Source of the DNA: an uncultured Lachnospiraceae bacterium
GTDB taxonomy: Bacteria > Bacillota > Clostridia > Lachnospirales > Lachnospiraceae
Length of the DNA stretch: 64,000 nt
Assembly: GCA_949949005.1 (NCBI GenBank)
Contig: CATLHM010000008.1
Location: 62,001-126,000 of the forward strand
Direction of reading: 5' to 3'
Part shown: positions 1 through 8,756 of the stretch, one piece after another
How positions within the stretch are numbered: position 1 is the stretch's first letter
Layout of the letters: the number at the start of each line of letters is the position of its first letter
The notes under the pieces: generated by a model
Told to the model about the DNA's origin: nothing
Seen by the model: the letters and a program-made list of their open reading frames with translations, nothing else
Database searches by the model: none
Position numbers and translations under genes: made by a program

Positions 1-255
1 CCTGCCGGAACTGTCCTGGGTATCTGTCGTTATCCCCAGCCGGAAATCGGCCACGTATTCTTTCTGCCTGTCCGTGAGCATATCGCAGAGTCTGGTTCCG
101 TTTCCAAGACATACAGGAAGAACCCCCACCGCATCCGGGTCAAGGGTTCCTGTGTGTCCGATCCTTTTCTGTTTACAAATCCCCCGGAGCCTGGCCACCA
201 CATCATGGGAAGTGTAGCCAGCCTCCTTGTATACATTCAAAATTCCATGGTACAT
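1..255 (-). CDS. truB: tRNA pseudouridine(55) synthase TruB, N-terminal part (cut by window edge)
   Basis: Isomerises U55 to pseudouridine in the T-loop of tRNAs. Only the first 85 residues are present; the gene runs off the left edge. The start MYHGILNVYKEAGYTSHD and the motif GHTGTLDPDAVGVL are the classic TruB N-terminus, with the catalytic Asp at about residue 39. The ATG at 253-255 is preceded by AAGGAG at 9 nt; the upstream ATG at 261-263 is in another frame. It is the last visible gene of the rimP-nusA-infB operon, 67 bp after the DHH phosphoesterase gene, its usual place in Clostridia. Identity is clear despite truncation. Confidence 0.93.
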   Translation of the reverse strand, partial: MYHGILNVYKEAGYTSHDVVARLRGICKQKRIGHTGTLDPDAVGVLPVCLGNGTRLCDMLTDRQKEYVADFRLGITTDTQDSSGR

Positions 256-322
256 TTCGCCATGCTCCTTCTCTCTCCCAGCCTTCTTGCATCATATTCC
301 CCGGAAGGGCCATAAAGCCCCC

Positions 323-1288
323 TTAATCCATGGCCTTCATCTGCGCCGCGATCTGATCCGAGAGATTGTTTACAATATCGTGGAAGGTTCCCCGCATGGT
401 GGCTCCCGCCGCCCTGGCATGGCCGCCGCCGCCGAAAAACTCTGCCACCTTGGCCACATTCACCTGGCCTTCCGAGCGCAGGCTTACCTTGTATTCCAGC
501 ACGTCCGTCTGGTACATGAAAATGGCGCACTCCACTCCCTTGGTATTACAAAGCTGGCTTACGATCCCGTCCAGATCGTGGGGCTGGGCCTGATAGAAAT
601 TCATGGTTCTCTTATCTAACATGCTGACCACGCATTTCCCGTTCATGAACAAAATGCTCTCCAGCAAAGCCCTTCCCAGTATCTGATTTTGGACGTAGGT
701 TTTTTCATAAAAGGTCTCTTCGATCAGCCTGGAAAAATCCAGGCCATAGGAAATCAGCTCCGCCGCCGCCTTCAAAGTGGAAGGGGACGTATTGGAATAC
801 TTGAATACCCCCGTGTCATGAATGATACCTATGTAAAGGGCTCTGGCAATCTCCTCGTCCAGAACCGATTTGTCCTCGATCAGATCATAAACAAGCTCAC
901 TGGTGGAGCTTGCCCCCGGCACAATATAGTTCACGTCCCCGCTGCCGCTGTTGCTCACATGGTGGTCGATATTTATTTTCTTTTTCGCCCCGTCAAAATA
1001 TTTCTCGCCCTCTCCCAGACGATCCTTTACCGTGTCCAAGGCTATGAACACATCGAAGACCTCCACATCCGTGGAAAAGTCCGTGCGAATCTCGTTAATA
1101 TCCTTTATGCAGGAAAAAATATCCGCCGGTTTTTCAAGAAATGCCTGCACCTTCGCCTGGGGGCATACCTTTTTCAGATACAGGTAAAGCCCCATCACCG
1201 CTCCCACACAGTCCCCGTCAGGCCTGACATGACCACCGATCCCGATGGTCTGAGCAGCTTTTACTTCCTCTAACAAGTTTATCCTCAT
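323..1288 (-). CDS. nrnA: DHH/DHHA1 family phosphoesterase (NrnA-like oligoribonuclease / pAp phosphatase)
   Basis: Cytoplasmic Mn-dependent phosphoesterase of about 321 residues. The family degrades short RNA oligomers, pAp or cyclic dinucleotide products. The N-terminal HVRPDGD motif (about residue 20) and the DHH signature (about 108-110) give the metal site; the C-terminal DHHA1 substrate domain carries GGGGHARAAG near residue 286. I chose the ATG at 1286-1288 over the one 12 nt upstream because GGGAG lies 5 nt before it. It sits between rbfA and truB, a conserved position. Which substrate dominates cannot be read from sequence. Confidence 0.92.
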   Translation of the reverse strand: MRINLLEEVKAAQTIGIGGHVRPDGDCVGAVMGLYLYLKKVCPQAKVQAFLEKPADIFSCIKDINEIRTDFSTDVEVFDVFIALDTVKDRLGEGEKYFDGAKKKINIDHHVSNSGSGDVNYIVPGASSTSELVYDLIEDKSVLDEEIARALYIGIIHDTGVFKYSNTSPSTLKAAAELISYGLDFSRLIEETFYEKTYVQNQILGRALLESILFMNGKCVVSMLDKRTMNFYQAQPHDLDGIVSQLCNTKGVECAIFMYQTDVLEYKVSLRSEGQVNVAKVAEFFGGGGHARAAGATMRGTFHDIVNNLSDQIAAQMKAMD

Positions 1289-1302
1289 ACCAACTCCCAT
1301 CT

Positions 1303-1352
1303 GCCCGCCTTAGCGGGCGTACAAATCAGGATGGTGAAATCTTTAATTTCAC
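1303..1352 (-). repeat. intergenic hairpin element before the DHH gene
   Basis: The 94 bp between rbfA and the DHH gene hold two hairpins: GTGAAAT/ATTTCAC (1334-1352) and GCCCGC/GCGGGC (1303-1318), separated by CCTGATTT on the minus strand (1323-1330). The last hairpin runs directly into the ribosome binding site. The order hairpin, CCTGATTT, hairpin, SD, ATG matches the element before jetB near 47.6 kb. Confidence 0.55.
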
Positions 1353-1382
1353 ACTATTCCTTTCAAAGGCCTATGAACTGTT

Positions 1383-1736
1383 TCACTTCTTATTGACTTC
1401 ATCAATCAGCTTTGACATCCGCACTCCGTATTCGATGGACTGATCCACGATAAAACGGATTTCCGGCGTATTCCTCAAATTGATTCTGGAAGCCAGCTCC
1501 CTGCGGATATAGCCCTCCGCGCTTTTGAGTCCCTCTAAGGTGTCTTTCTGTACCTTTTCGTCCCCATAGACGCTGATATATGCCTTACAAGTCTTTAAAT
1601 CCGGCGCTACCTCCACAGAGAGCACCGAGGTGAGAGGGCCGATGCGCGGATCCTTTAAGTCCCCTCTTATAATTTCAGCCAGTTCTCTCTGCACCTCCCC
1701 GTTGATACGGGTATTTTTCATGCTGTTTTTTCTCAC
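1383..1736 (-). CDS. rbfA: 30S ribosome-binding factor RbfA
   Basis: Small KH-fold protein (117 residues) that binds the free 30S subunit and assists maturation of the 16S 5' end. The motif [18 protein letters not shown] and the stretch [10 protein letters not shown] are typical of RbfA. Translation probably begins at GTG 1734-1736, because GGAGGT lies 6 nt before it; the start overlaps the infB stop (GTGA), indicating coupling. An alternative ATG lies at 1719-1721. Place in the operon directly after infB is conserved across Firmicutes. Confidence 0.95.
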   Translation of the reverse strand: MRKNSMKNTRINGEVQRELAEIIRGDLKDPRIGPLTSVLSVEVAPDLKTCKAYISVYGDEKVQKDTLEGLKSAEGYIRRELASRINLRNTPEIRFIVDQSIEYGVRMSKLIDEVNKK

Positions 1737-4700
1737 CTTGGAACCTCCACCATAATATAGGCTTCCACAATATCAAGCTCCTGCATCTGGTCAAAGCCAT
1801 CGAACACAAGCCCACACTCAAATCCGGCCTTTACTTCCTTCACGTCGTCCTTGAAACGCTTTAAGGAAGCCAGCGCGCCCTCATAGATCACGCCGCCGTT
1901 TTCATCCACACCGGGCCTTGTGATACGCACCTTGCAATCTCTTTGCAAATTGCCGTCAAGCACATAAGAACCGGCAATATTTCCCACCGCAGAGGCCTTG
2001 AAAATCTGCCTTACCTCCGCGTGCCCGATGACCTTTTCCTCGAACACAGGATCCAGCATACCCTTCATGGCCGCCTCGATATCCTCAATCGCCTGATAAA
2101 TAACCTTATAAAGTCTGATGTCCACGCCCTCTCTCTCCGCAATGGTTTTTGCCATATTGTCGGGACGGACATTAAAGCCAATGATGATCGCGGAGGAGGC
2201 GGAGGCCAGAGACACGTCGGACTCGTTGATGGCGCCTACGCCGCCGTGGATACACTTCACCACCACTTCCTCGTTGGAAAGCTTCATGAGGCTTTGCTTC
2301 ACGGCCTCCACACTGCCCTGTACGTCTGCCTTGACGATAATATTCAGCTCCTTCAGATTGCCGGCCTGAATCTGGCTAAAGAGATCATCCAGAGACATCT
2401 TCGCCTTGGTGTCCTCCAGCATTTTTTCCTTGTTCTGTGCAAGGTAGGTCTCCGCATAGGACTTGGCAGTCTTATCATTTTCATGGGCAAGGAACACTTC
2501 TCCCGCGCTTGGCACGTCGGAAAGCCCTAAAATCTCAACAGGTGTGGAAGGATAAGCCTCCTTCACCCGTCTTCCCTTGTCGTCAATCATAGCCCTTACC
2601 TTGCCGTGGCTTGCCCCTGCGGAAACAAAGTCTCCCACATGCAAAGTACCCTTCTGTACCAGAACGGTGGCAACCGGCCCCCGGCCCTTATCCAGCTCGG
2701 CCTCAATCACAAGGCCTCTGGCCCTTCTGTTCGGGTTAGCCTTTAACTCCATGATCTCCGCTGTGAGCAGGATAGTCTCAAGCAGGGTATCCAGGCCGTC
2801 TCCGGTTTTGGCGGATACAGGGACAAACTCTGTGGTCCCGCCCCAATCTACAGGGATCAGCTCGTATTCCGTCATTTCCTGCTTCACCCGGTCAATATTG
2901 GCTCCCGGCTTGTCGATCTTGTTTACTGCCACAATAATCTCGGTTCCCGCCGCCTTGGCATGGTTGATGGCTTCCACGGTCTGGGGCATAACGCCGTCAT
3001 CCGCCGCCACCACCAGGATTGCGATATCTGTGGAGTTGGCCCCTCTCATACGCATGGCGGTAAAAGCCTCATGGCCCGGCGTATCCAAAAAGGTAATGGA
3101 CTGGTCGTTAACAGTTACAGTATACGCACCTATGTGCTGTGTAATACCTCCCGCTTCCTTATCTGTTACATTTGTCTTACGGATGGCATCCAGAAGGGAG
3201 GTTTTACCATGGTCAACGTGTCCCATAACACAGATTACAGGCGGCCTGCTCTTTAACTTGCCCTCTTCTTCCTCATCCTCCTTGAGAAGTTCCTCGATCA
3301 CATCCACCTTTTCTTCTTTTTCGCAGATGATCTCATACTCAATGGCAATATTTTCCGCCTCCTCAAAGGAAATCTCTGAGTTCACGGTCATGATCTGTCC
3401 CTTGAGGAACAGCTTTTTGATGATCACAGAGGGCTGCAGCTTCATTTTATCCGCCAGCTCCTTGATGGTGAGGGAATCGGGAACAGTGATCACCTTGATC
3501 TGCTCCTCCACAGCCTCCTCCGGCTTCTTCTCGGGCTTAATAAAACGGCCCGCCTTGTTTTTGTTCTTTAACGCCGCATCGTCCTCTTCATAGATAAAAT
3601 CCTTCCTGGATTTCTTGTCTTTCTCCTGGCCAATCCTGCGCTTCTCATCATCCCTGCGCTTTTCATCCTTAACCGGGGCTTCCGAAACGAAACCCTTACC
3701 CTGCTTTTCGCCCCGCTTAAATCTATTGTCCTGCCCCTTGTCGCCTCTTTCAGGGCGGTTATTATTGTTGCCAGGTCTGTTATTATTCCTTTCAGAGCTA
3801 TTGCCCCGGAAATCACCCCGGCCACCCTGACTGCCCTGACGATTAGAGCCGTCAGATCTGCGAAAGTCATTTCTCTGATTCCTTTCGCCCTGACCGCTTC
3901 CAGCGCCTCTTTCATTTCCCTGAGTTCTCTCATTTCTCTGACGCCTTTCCTCTCTCTGGGCCGGTCTGGAACCGGCATTTTCCCTGGCCGGCGCGGCTGT
4001 CCTGGTTCTCTCCTGGCTTGCCGCTGCGCCGCCCTGGCCACCTGCCGCTGTGCCTTGGGCAGTACCAGCTCTGCTTCCTGAAGCGCTGCTGCTTACATTG
4101 CCTGCCGCACCCGTATTGGTTCCCCCGCCTGCATTTGCATTGGTATTTGCACTCGCATTTGCCCCTGCGGACGCACCGGCAGGAATCGCTTTTTCTGCGG
4201 GCTTCTCCCCATTATTCTGGCTCTGGGCCTTAAGCGCCTGGGCATTTCTTGCCAGTCTTTCATTTTCAAGCTTCCGGGCGTTTTGCTTAAAATCTACCTG
4301 CATACTCTCCGGAACGGAAGGGGCTGTCAGCGGACGGATAATCTTATGGGTGGCCTCCTGCCGGAAGCTTCCCTGACCTGTTCTTCCTCCGCCTCCCTGC
4401 CTGCCGTTTTGAGGGTTTCTGCCGTTATTGCTTCCCCCGCCCTGGCGGCCCTGATTTGACTCGCCCTGACGGCCGCCCTGTCTGCCGCCTCCCTGGGGCG
4501 CTCTCTTTTCGCCCTGGGCCCCCTGGGAGCGCTGAGCCATATTACTGTTATGAGGATTGCTCACAAAAATAATTTTCTTTTTCTTTTTGGGCCTTTCCCC
4601 TGCCTGGGGAGCCTTTGCCTCCCCTCCGGCGCTGCCCGGCTTTGTCTCCTTATTCTCCTTAGATGTGCTCTGCTGCCCGGTCTGTGTCTTCTTCTGCGGC

Positions 4701-4960
4701 TCACTGCCTTTTATCTCTGTTTTCGTCTCCATCTTCCCCTCTGCCCTGACCTTGGGCCTTTCCTCATCTTTCTTGTCTGACACTGCTTCTGCCGCGCTTT
4801 TTGCACCGCCCAAAGTTTTTCTGACCATCTCAGCCACATCCTCCTCAACGGAGCTTTGAGCAGCTTTCACCTCAATCCCTTTCCCCTGCAGAAAAGCAAT
4901 GATTTCCTTGCTCTGTTTCTCTAATTCCTTTGCTATTTCATGCACTTTTATTTTGGCCAT
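1733..4960 (-). CDS. infB: translation initiation factor IF-2
   Basis: GTPase that delivers fMet-tRNA to the 30S subunit and promotes subunit joining. The protein has about 1075 residues. It has an N-terminal helical segment ([16 protein letters not shown]), then a very long low-complexity region rich in G, N, Q, R, A and S (roughly residues 60-450), then a second IF2N domain, and the G domain from about residue 580 with [14 protein letters not shown] and NKID. Domains II-IV follow. The ATG at 4958-4960 has GGAGG 6 nt upstream; an upstream in-frame start lacks a good site. It is longer than the roughly 720 residues of the Bacillus protein, owing to the linker. Confidence 0.97.
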   Translation of the reverse strand: MAKIKVHEIAKELEKQSKEIIAFLQGKGIEVKAAQSSVEEDVAEMVRKTLGGAKSAAEAVSDKKDEERPKVRAEGKMETKTEIKGSEPQKKTQTGQQSTSKENKETKPGSAGGEAKAPQAGERPKKKKKIIFVSNPHNSNMAQRSQGAQGEKRAPQGGGRQGGRQGESNQGRQGGGSNNGRNPQNGRQGGGGRTGQGSFRQEATHKIIRPLTAPSVPESMQVDFKQNARKLENERLARNAQALKAQSQNNGEKPAEKAIPAGASAGANASANTNANAGGGTNTGAAGNVSSSASGSRAGTAQGTAAGGQGGAAASQERTRTAAPARENAGSRPAQREERRQRNERTQGNERGAGSGQGERNQRNDFRRSDGSNRQGSQGGRGDFRGNSSERNNNRPGNNNNRPERGDKGQDNRFKRGEKQGKGFVSEAPVKDEKRRDDEKRRIGQEKDKKSRKDFIYEEDDAALKNKNKAGRFIKPEKKPEEAVEEQIKVITVPDSLTIKELADKMKLQPSVIIKKLFLKGQIMTVNSEISFEEAENIAIEYEIICEKEEKVDVIEELLKEDEEEEGKLKSRPPVICVMGHVDHGKTSLLDAIRKTNVTDKEAGGITQHIGAYTVTVNDQSITFLDTPGHEAFTAMRMRGANSTDIAILVVAADDGVMPQTVEAINHAKAAGTEIIVAVNKIDKPGANIDRVKQEMTEYELIPVDWGGTTEFVPVSAKTGDGLDTLLETILLTAEIMELKANPNRRARGLVIEAELDKGRGPVATVLVQKGTLHVGDFVSAGASHGKVRAMIDDKGRRVKEAYPSTPVEILGLSDVPSAGEVFLAHENDKTAKSYAETYLAQNKEKMLEDTKAKMSLDDLFSQIQAGNLKELNIIVKADVQGSVEAVKQSLMKLSNEEVVVKCIHGGVGAINESDVSLASASSAIIIGFNVRPDNMAKTIAEREGVDIRLYKVIYQAIEDIEAAMKGMLDPVFEEKVIGHAEVRQIFKASAVGNIAGSYVLDGNLQRDCKVRITRPGVDENGGVIYEGALASLKRFKDDVKEVKAGFECGLVFDGFDQMQELDIVEAYIMVEVPR

Positions 4961-5020
4961 TCCAATCCTCCATGCTGCCGACGCCCGCAAAATGAAGTGT
5001 CAGCACAAATTTTCGTCTCA
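4961..5020 (-). repeat. hairpin-containing leader before infB, related to the jetB element
   Basis: Gap between the L7Ae-like gene and infB. On the minus strand it reads AATTTGTGCTG, an imperfect hairpin (AAAAT..GTG CTGA CAC..ATTTT), then CGGCAGCATGGAGG before the infB start. Both short blocks recur in the same order before jetB (47583-47652). It looks like a diverged member of the same family, but similarity is limited to these blocks. Confidence 0.4.
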
Positions 5021-5024
5021 GTCT

Positions 5025-5330
5025 CTATGATTCTTCCAGGTTCTTGATGATTCCTGCCGCTATCCCATGATCTGTAACCGCCACGGAAGCCCTCATCTCC
5101 CTTCCAATTGCCCTGCCCAGGCTTTCCTTGTCCGAATAGATGTAAATCGGCGTATTATAAAACTTACAGCAATTGGTGAACAGCTTCTTAGTGTTATCGG
5201 AGGCATCCTGTGCCACAATCACCAGACTGGCCCTGCCTTCCTTTACCGCCTTCTCCGATGCAAACTCGCCGCTCACCAGATTCTTTCCCCTGGCTGCCAG
5301 CCCCAAAAGGGACAGTACCTTATCTCTCAT
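5025..5330 (-). CDS. L7Ae-family RNA-binding protein (YlxQ-like)
   Basis: A protein of about 101 residues with the L7Ae/L30e/S12e fold that recognises kink-turns in RNA. Diagnostic stretches are LLGLAARGKNLVSGE at the N-terminus and AVTDHGIAAGII near the C-terminus. It lies between ylxR and infB, the conserved place of YlxQ. The reading frame overlaps the end of ylxR by 11 nt. ATG 5328-5330 is used here; ATG 5337-5339, only 4 nt after AAGGAG, is an equally plausible start adding three residues. The precise RNA target of the family is not well defined. Confidence 0.88.
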   Translation of the reverse strand: MRDKVLSLLGLAARGKNLVSGEFASEKAVKEGRASLVIVAQDASDNTKKLFTNCCKFYNTPIYIYSDKESLGRAIGREMRASVAVTDHGIAAGIIKNLEES

Positions 5331-5592
5331 GAAAAGCATCAAACTCCTTTTCCAGATTCTCATAAACCTCACTTGGAATACTCATTTTAAAAGACCGCTC
5401 CAATCCTTTACTCTTTCGTGCCTTCACAAGGCACTCCTTCTCTTTACATAGATACGCGCCTCTTCCGTTTTTCTTCCCTGTTACATCAAGTACAATTTCG
5501 TTTTCCGGGGTTTTAAGGACACGCATCATCTCTTTTTTGCCTCTCATCTCCCCACACCCGATGCACTGACGCATGGGAATTTTTTTTGCCAT
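5320..5592 (-). CDS. YlxR-family RNA-binding protein (RNase P modulator RnpM family)
   Basis: A basic protein of 90 residues of the YlxR (DUF448) family, encoded between nusA and infB in most Firmicutes. The N-terminal IPMRQCIGCGEMRGKKEM holds the family CxxC, and GRGAYLC is the second signature. In Bacillus the homologue is reported to bind RNase P RNA. GGGGGAG lies a few bases before the ATG. The gene begins 13 bp after nusA and overlaps the next gene, so it is translated from the core operon mRNA. Confidence 0.93.
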   Translation of the reverse strand: MAKKIPMRQCIGCGEMRGKKEMMRVLKTPENEIVLDVTGKKNGRGAYLCKEKECLVKARKSKGLERSFKMSIPSEVYENLEKEFDAFHER

Positions 5593-5604
5593 CCTTCTCC
5601 CCCC

Positions 5605-6966
5605 TTATTCCGTCTCTATCCTGTCATCGGCGTTACCGCTTTGCGCGCCGTCTTCCTCCGCATATTCCTCCTCGTATGACTCTGCATCCTCTCTATCATC
5701 CTCATCATAGGATTCAGCGCCGTCCGCATTTACCTCTCTCTCTTCGTAGCCTTCGCTGTCATCCTCATCATAGCCTTCACCGTCACCCTGGCTGTAGCTC
5801 TCGCCATCTTCCTGGCTGTAGCTCTCGTCGTAGCTCTCGCCATCTCCTTCGCTGTAGCCTTCGTCGTCCTCCTCGTACTCCTCATATTCGTCGTAGTCGT
5901 CCATATAATCCTCGTAGCGGAAGCCCGGTGCATCCTTGGCCTGGGTCTCACTCTTAATATCAATCTTGTAGCCCGTAAGCCTAGCCGCCAGCCTGGCGTT
6001 CTGTCCCTCCTTGCCGATTGCAAGGGAAAGCTGGTAATCAGGAACCACCACCTTGGCCGTCTTTTCATCCGGATCTGCAAATACCGCCACGATCTTAGCC
6101 GGAGAAAGGGCGTTTTGGATCAGATTTCCGGGATTCTCATCCCAGTTGATGATGTCGATCTTTTCTCCCCGAAGCTCCTCCACAATGGAATTTACTCTTG
6201 CTCCGTTCAGTCCCACACAGGCGCCCACCGCATCCACGTTGGCGTTGTTGGATCTGACCGCCATCTTGGTACGGCTCCCGGCCTCTCTGGCAATGCTCAT
6301 GATCTCCACCGTTCCGTCCTTGATCTCGGTCACCTCCGCCTCAAAAAGACGCTTCACCAACTCCGGGTGGGTACGGCTCACCAGAATCCTGGGCCCCTTG
6401 GGCGTATTTTTCACCTCCAGGATATAGACCTTAATCCTCTCCGTAGGCCGGAAAATCTCGCCCTTTACCTGCTCGCTTTCATTTAAAATCCCGTCGGCCT
6501 TTCCCAGGTTAATACTGATATTCCTGCCGATGTAGCGCTGCACGATTCCGGTTATGACATCCTTTTCCTTCTCAAAATACTGATTATATATAACGCTTCG
6601 CTCTTCCTCACGGATTTTTTGTAAAATAACATTCTTGGCATTCTGGGTAGCGATCCTGCCGAAGCTTTTGGACTCGATCTTCACATGAAGGATATCGCCA
6701 ATCTCCGCACCGGCCTTGACCTTCTGGGCATCCTCAAAGGAAATCTGCAGGCAGTCGTCCTCCACCTCTTCCACCACTTCCTTCTCCGCATAGCAGAGGA
6801 AATCGCAGGTTTCCCTGTCAATCTCAACCTTAATGTTGTCAGACTTACCGAAATGGTTCTTGCAGGCTGTAATCAGAGAATTTTCGATGGCCTCAAAAAG
6901 CGTCTCTTTACTAATCTCCTTCTCCTTCTCCAAAATATCCAGTGCTTCCATTAATTCTTTGTTCAT
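5605..6966 (-). CDS. nusA: transcription termination/antitermination factor NusA with long acidic tail
   Basis: Binds RNA polymerase and nascent RNA; affects pausing, intrinsic termination and rRNA antitermination. About 453 residues: NTD (MNKELMEALDILEKEKEISK), S1 domain, KH1 and KH2 (VGLNGARV and IGKEGQNARLAARLTGYKI). The ATG at 6964-6966 follows AAGGG. The last 103 residues are a low-complexity run of Asp, Glu, Tyr, Ser and Gly with short repeats such as GESYSQ; typical Firmicute NusA ends soon after KH2 (near residue 350 here). The tail is in frame and the stop is normal, so it is probably real. Confidence 0.96.
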   Translation of the reverse strand: MNKELMEALDILEKEKEISKETLFEAIENSLITACKNHFGKSDNIKVEIDRETCDFLCYAEKEVVEEVEDDCLQISFEDAQKVKAGAEIGDILHVKIESKSFGRIATQNAKNVILQKIREEERSVIYNQYFEKEKDVITGIVQRYIGRNISINLGKADGILNESEQVKGEIFRPTERIKVYILEVKNTPKGPRILVSRTHPELVKRLFEAEVTEIKDGTVEIMSIAREAGSRTKMAVRSNNANVDAVGACVGLNGARVNSIVEELRGEKIDIINWDENPGNLIQNALSPAKIVAVFADPDEKTAKVVVPDYQLSLAIGKEGQNARLAARLTGYKIDIKSETQAKDAPGFRYEDYMDDYDEYEEYEEDDEGYSEGDGESYDESYSQEDGESYSQGDGEGYDEDDSEGYEEREVNADGAESYDEDDREDAESYEEEYAEEDGAQSGNADDRIETE

Positions 6967-7000
6967 TTCCCTTATCCCTTTCCGCCCGTTATCCCCCGGA

Positions 7001-7465
7001 CTAAAAATCCAGCGCCAGCTTAATCGCCGCAATTTCTTTTCTGTTAAAAATCTGCTCCTGGGATTCCATCCCCAGAGTGATGGTATTCTCATCAAAAGCT
7101 TTCAGTATTCCCGTAAATTCCTTCGCTCCGTTTACGGGCTTAAAAGTTTTTACATCCACTTCCTTAAGAAGGCTCTTTGCAAGGTGCTTATCCTTCTTGA
7201 GCTGCCTGCCCAGCCCGGGAGAGCTCACCTCCAAAATATAGGCGTCGTCAATAAAATCTGTCTCATCCAGCTTATCGGAAAGCATCCTGCTCACCGCCTC
7301 GCAGTCGCCGATATTCACTCCCTCTTCCTTATCAATATAACACCGCAGATACCAGTCGCTTCCCTCCTTCACGTATTCCACATCATAAATCTCCACGTGA
7401 TTTGCTTCTGCAATGGGCTCAAGCAGCTCCTGTATCTTTGCTTCATAGTTCTCTCTCTTTGACAT
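7001..7465 (-). CDS. rimP: ribosome maturation factor RimP
   Basis: Protein of 154 residues needed for late maturation of the 30S subunit. The N-terminal domain contains VEIYDVEYVKEGSDWYLR and the central region ILEVSSPGLGRQLKKD, both RimP hallmarks; an Sm-like C-terminal domain ends in IKLALDF. AGAGGTG precedes the ATG. It is the first gene of the operon continuing into nusA and infB; the untranslated leader carries the promoter and hairpin described separately. Confidence 0.96.
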   Translation of the reverse strand: MSKRENYEAKIQELLEPIAEANHVEIYDVEYVKEGSDWYLRCYIDKEEGVNIGDCEAVSRMLSDKLDETDFIDDAYILEVSSPGLGRQLKKDKHLAKSLLKEVDVKTFKPVNGAKEFTGILKAFDENTITLGMESQEQIFNRKEIAAIKLALDF

Positions 7466-7548
7466 TCATTCACCTCTGCTGTTTCGTCACGGTCCGCCCT
7501 TATGTACCGGCACTTCTTCCACAAACCGTGCATCTTCTTAAATTCCTC

Positions 7549-7577
7549 AAAAAAGAGTGGACCGCCAAGTCCACTCT
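7549..7577 (-). terminator. intrinsic terminator (attenuator) in the rimP-nusA-infB leader
   Basis: Perfect 9-bp stem AGAGTGGAC/GTCCACTCT (7554-7562 with 7569-7577), 6-nt loop, followed on the minus strand by six U. It lies downstream of the promoter at 7607-7635 and upstream of rimP, so transcripts must read through it to reach rimP. It could also end read-through from the CPBP gene. Confidence 0.8.
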
Positions 7578-7606
7578 AAATTAACAATGATCTTTAATTC
7601 TCTCCT

Positions 7607-7635
7607 ATTGTAGCACTCTATTGCCCGAAATGCAA
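7607..7635 (-). promoter_or_regulatory. sigma-A type promoter of the rimP-nusA-infB operon
   Basis: On the minus strand: -35 TTGCAT (7630-7635), 17-bp spacer, -10 TACAAT (7607-7612). Expected start point is near 7600, about 135 nt before rimP and 25 nt before the leader hairpin. A second hairpin (CCCGAAA/TTTCGGG, 7624-7648) overlaps the -35; it has a T-run only on the plus strand. Confidence 0.75.
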
Positions 7636-7658
7636 GGGTTTTCGGGGCTTTTTTATCT

Positions 7659-8681
7659 CTAAAAGGCGAATTCTTTTCCTTCCTTTTCTTCCTTATATAA
7701 ATGATACAAAAGAAAGCCCGCCACTGCGATGAATCCCACTCCGCCAATCAGTCCTGTGGGAGCCGGCCCCAAAAATACATTGTAGGGGTGATCTAAGGAG
7801 GTAAACAAAAGCCCTACTGAGGCGAAACCGTTTAAGGTTCCGTGCCCCATAATGGCAGGGATGCAGCTCTTTGTCTTAATGGTGACATAGGACAGGATGA
7901 CCCCCATCACAGTACAAAACAGACACATAGCCAAAATCCCGGTCACAGGATAACCCGGATAACCCACGCCATAATTGTGTCCCATAATCGTCAACGGGGC
8001 ATGCCAAAGCCCCCAGATCAGGCCGTTTAAAAGAAGGGCCGGAACCACCTTAAACTGTTTCAGCATCCGCGGGAGCAGAAAGCCCCGCCAGCCCCATTCC
8101 TCTCCGAAGCAATTGATCAGATTTACAAAAGGCGCCAGAACCACCCCCATCGCAAGCTGCATTACCACCGCCTGCTGAAGCTGTGCCTGGGTGGTTTCCA
8201 GTCCCTGGGCCTCAGAGATGGCCTTCATATATCCCAGGCCGGGATCAAACTGATCGCGGAAAACCAAAAAATACAATGCCGCACCAAAGCCTGTCAGCAG
8301 GACAAACCCAAGCCACGCAAGCCCGTAGTATTTCAAATCCCTTTTCAGCTCTATTGTGAGCATCAGGCTTTTGGCTGTCAGCCGCTCCCGCGTGAGAAGC
8401 CTTGTCAGCAGTGCGCCTAAAGCCGGGATAAACATCACGCTGGAGATCATCTGCTGGGCCGCCATGGCCTGATCCGCATCCGTACTGCCCACCATGGGCA
8501 TAATGCCGAAAATCTCCGTGCCGTAGGTCAGCAGAAAAGTGATCAGAAGGTAAATCCCTATCTGCTTAAGGTTCTGTTTCTTCTCTTCCTCGGGAGTCAG
8601 CTTTTGTGCGCCGCCTCCTGCACCACTGCCCTGTTTGTTAAATTTTTTCCAGATCTCTTGCTGGTTATAGTCTGTACTCAT
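7659..8681 (-). CDS. CPBP-family intramembrane glutamic endopeptidase
   Basis: Multi-pass membrane protein of 340 residues. The motif EEWGWRGF (about residue 194) supplies the EExxxR signature, and WGLWHAP and the later HGTLNG supply the metal-site His residues of the CAAX protease and bacteriocin-processing (Abi) family. The first 45 residues are hydrophilic and cytoplasmic; about eight hydrophobic segments follow. ATG 8679-8681 has GGAG at 5 nt and is preferred over an in-frame ATG 15 nt upstream. No bacteriocin gene is adjacent, so the substrate is unknown. It appears monocistronic. Confidence 0.85.
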   Translation of the reverse strand: MSTDYNQQEIWKKFNKQGSGAGGGAQKLTPEEEKKQNLKQIGIYLLITFLLTYGTEIFGIMPMVGSTDADQAMAAQQMISSVMFIPALGALLTRLLTRERLTAKSLMLTIELKRDLKYYGLAWLGFVLLTGFGAALYFLVFRDQFDPGLGYMKAISEAQGLETTQAQLQQAVVMQLAMGVVLAPFVNLINCFGEEWGWRGFLLPRMLKQFKVVPALLLNGLIWGLWHAPLTIMGHNYGVGYPGYPVTGILAMCLFCTVMGVILSYVTIKTKSCIPAIMGHGTLNGFASVGLLFTSLDHPYNVFLGPAPTGLIGGVGFIAVAGFLLYHLYKEEKEGKEFAF

Positions 8682-8756
8682 AGATTCTCCTCTCATTCTT
8701 TTAGGAATACTTATTCAGAAATAAATTGGCCGGATGACTAATTTATTTCCTGGCAC

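Noticed and set aside
2577..3593. Long open frame on the plus strand opposite infB
   Set aside because: It is exactly antisense to the IF-2 G domain, has no ribosome binding site and its low-complexity composition follows from the infB codons.
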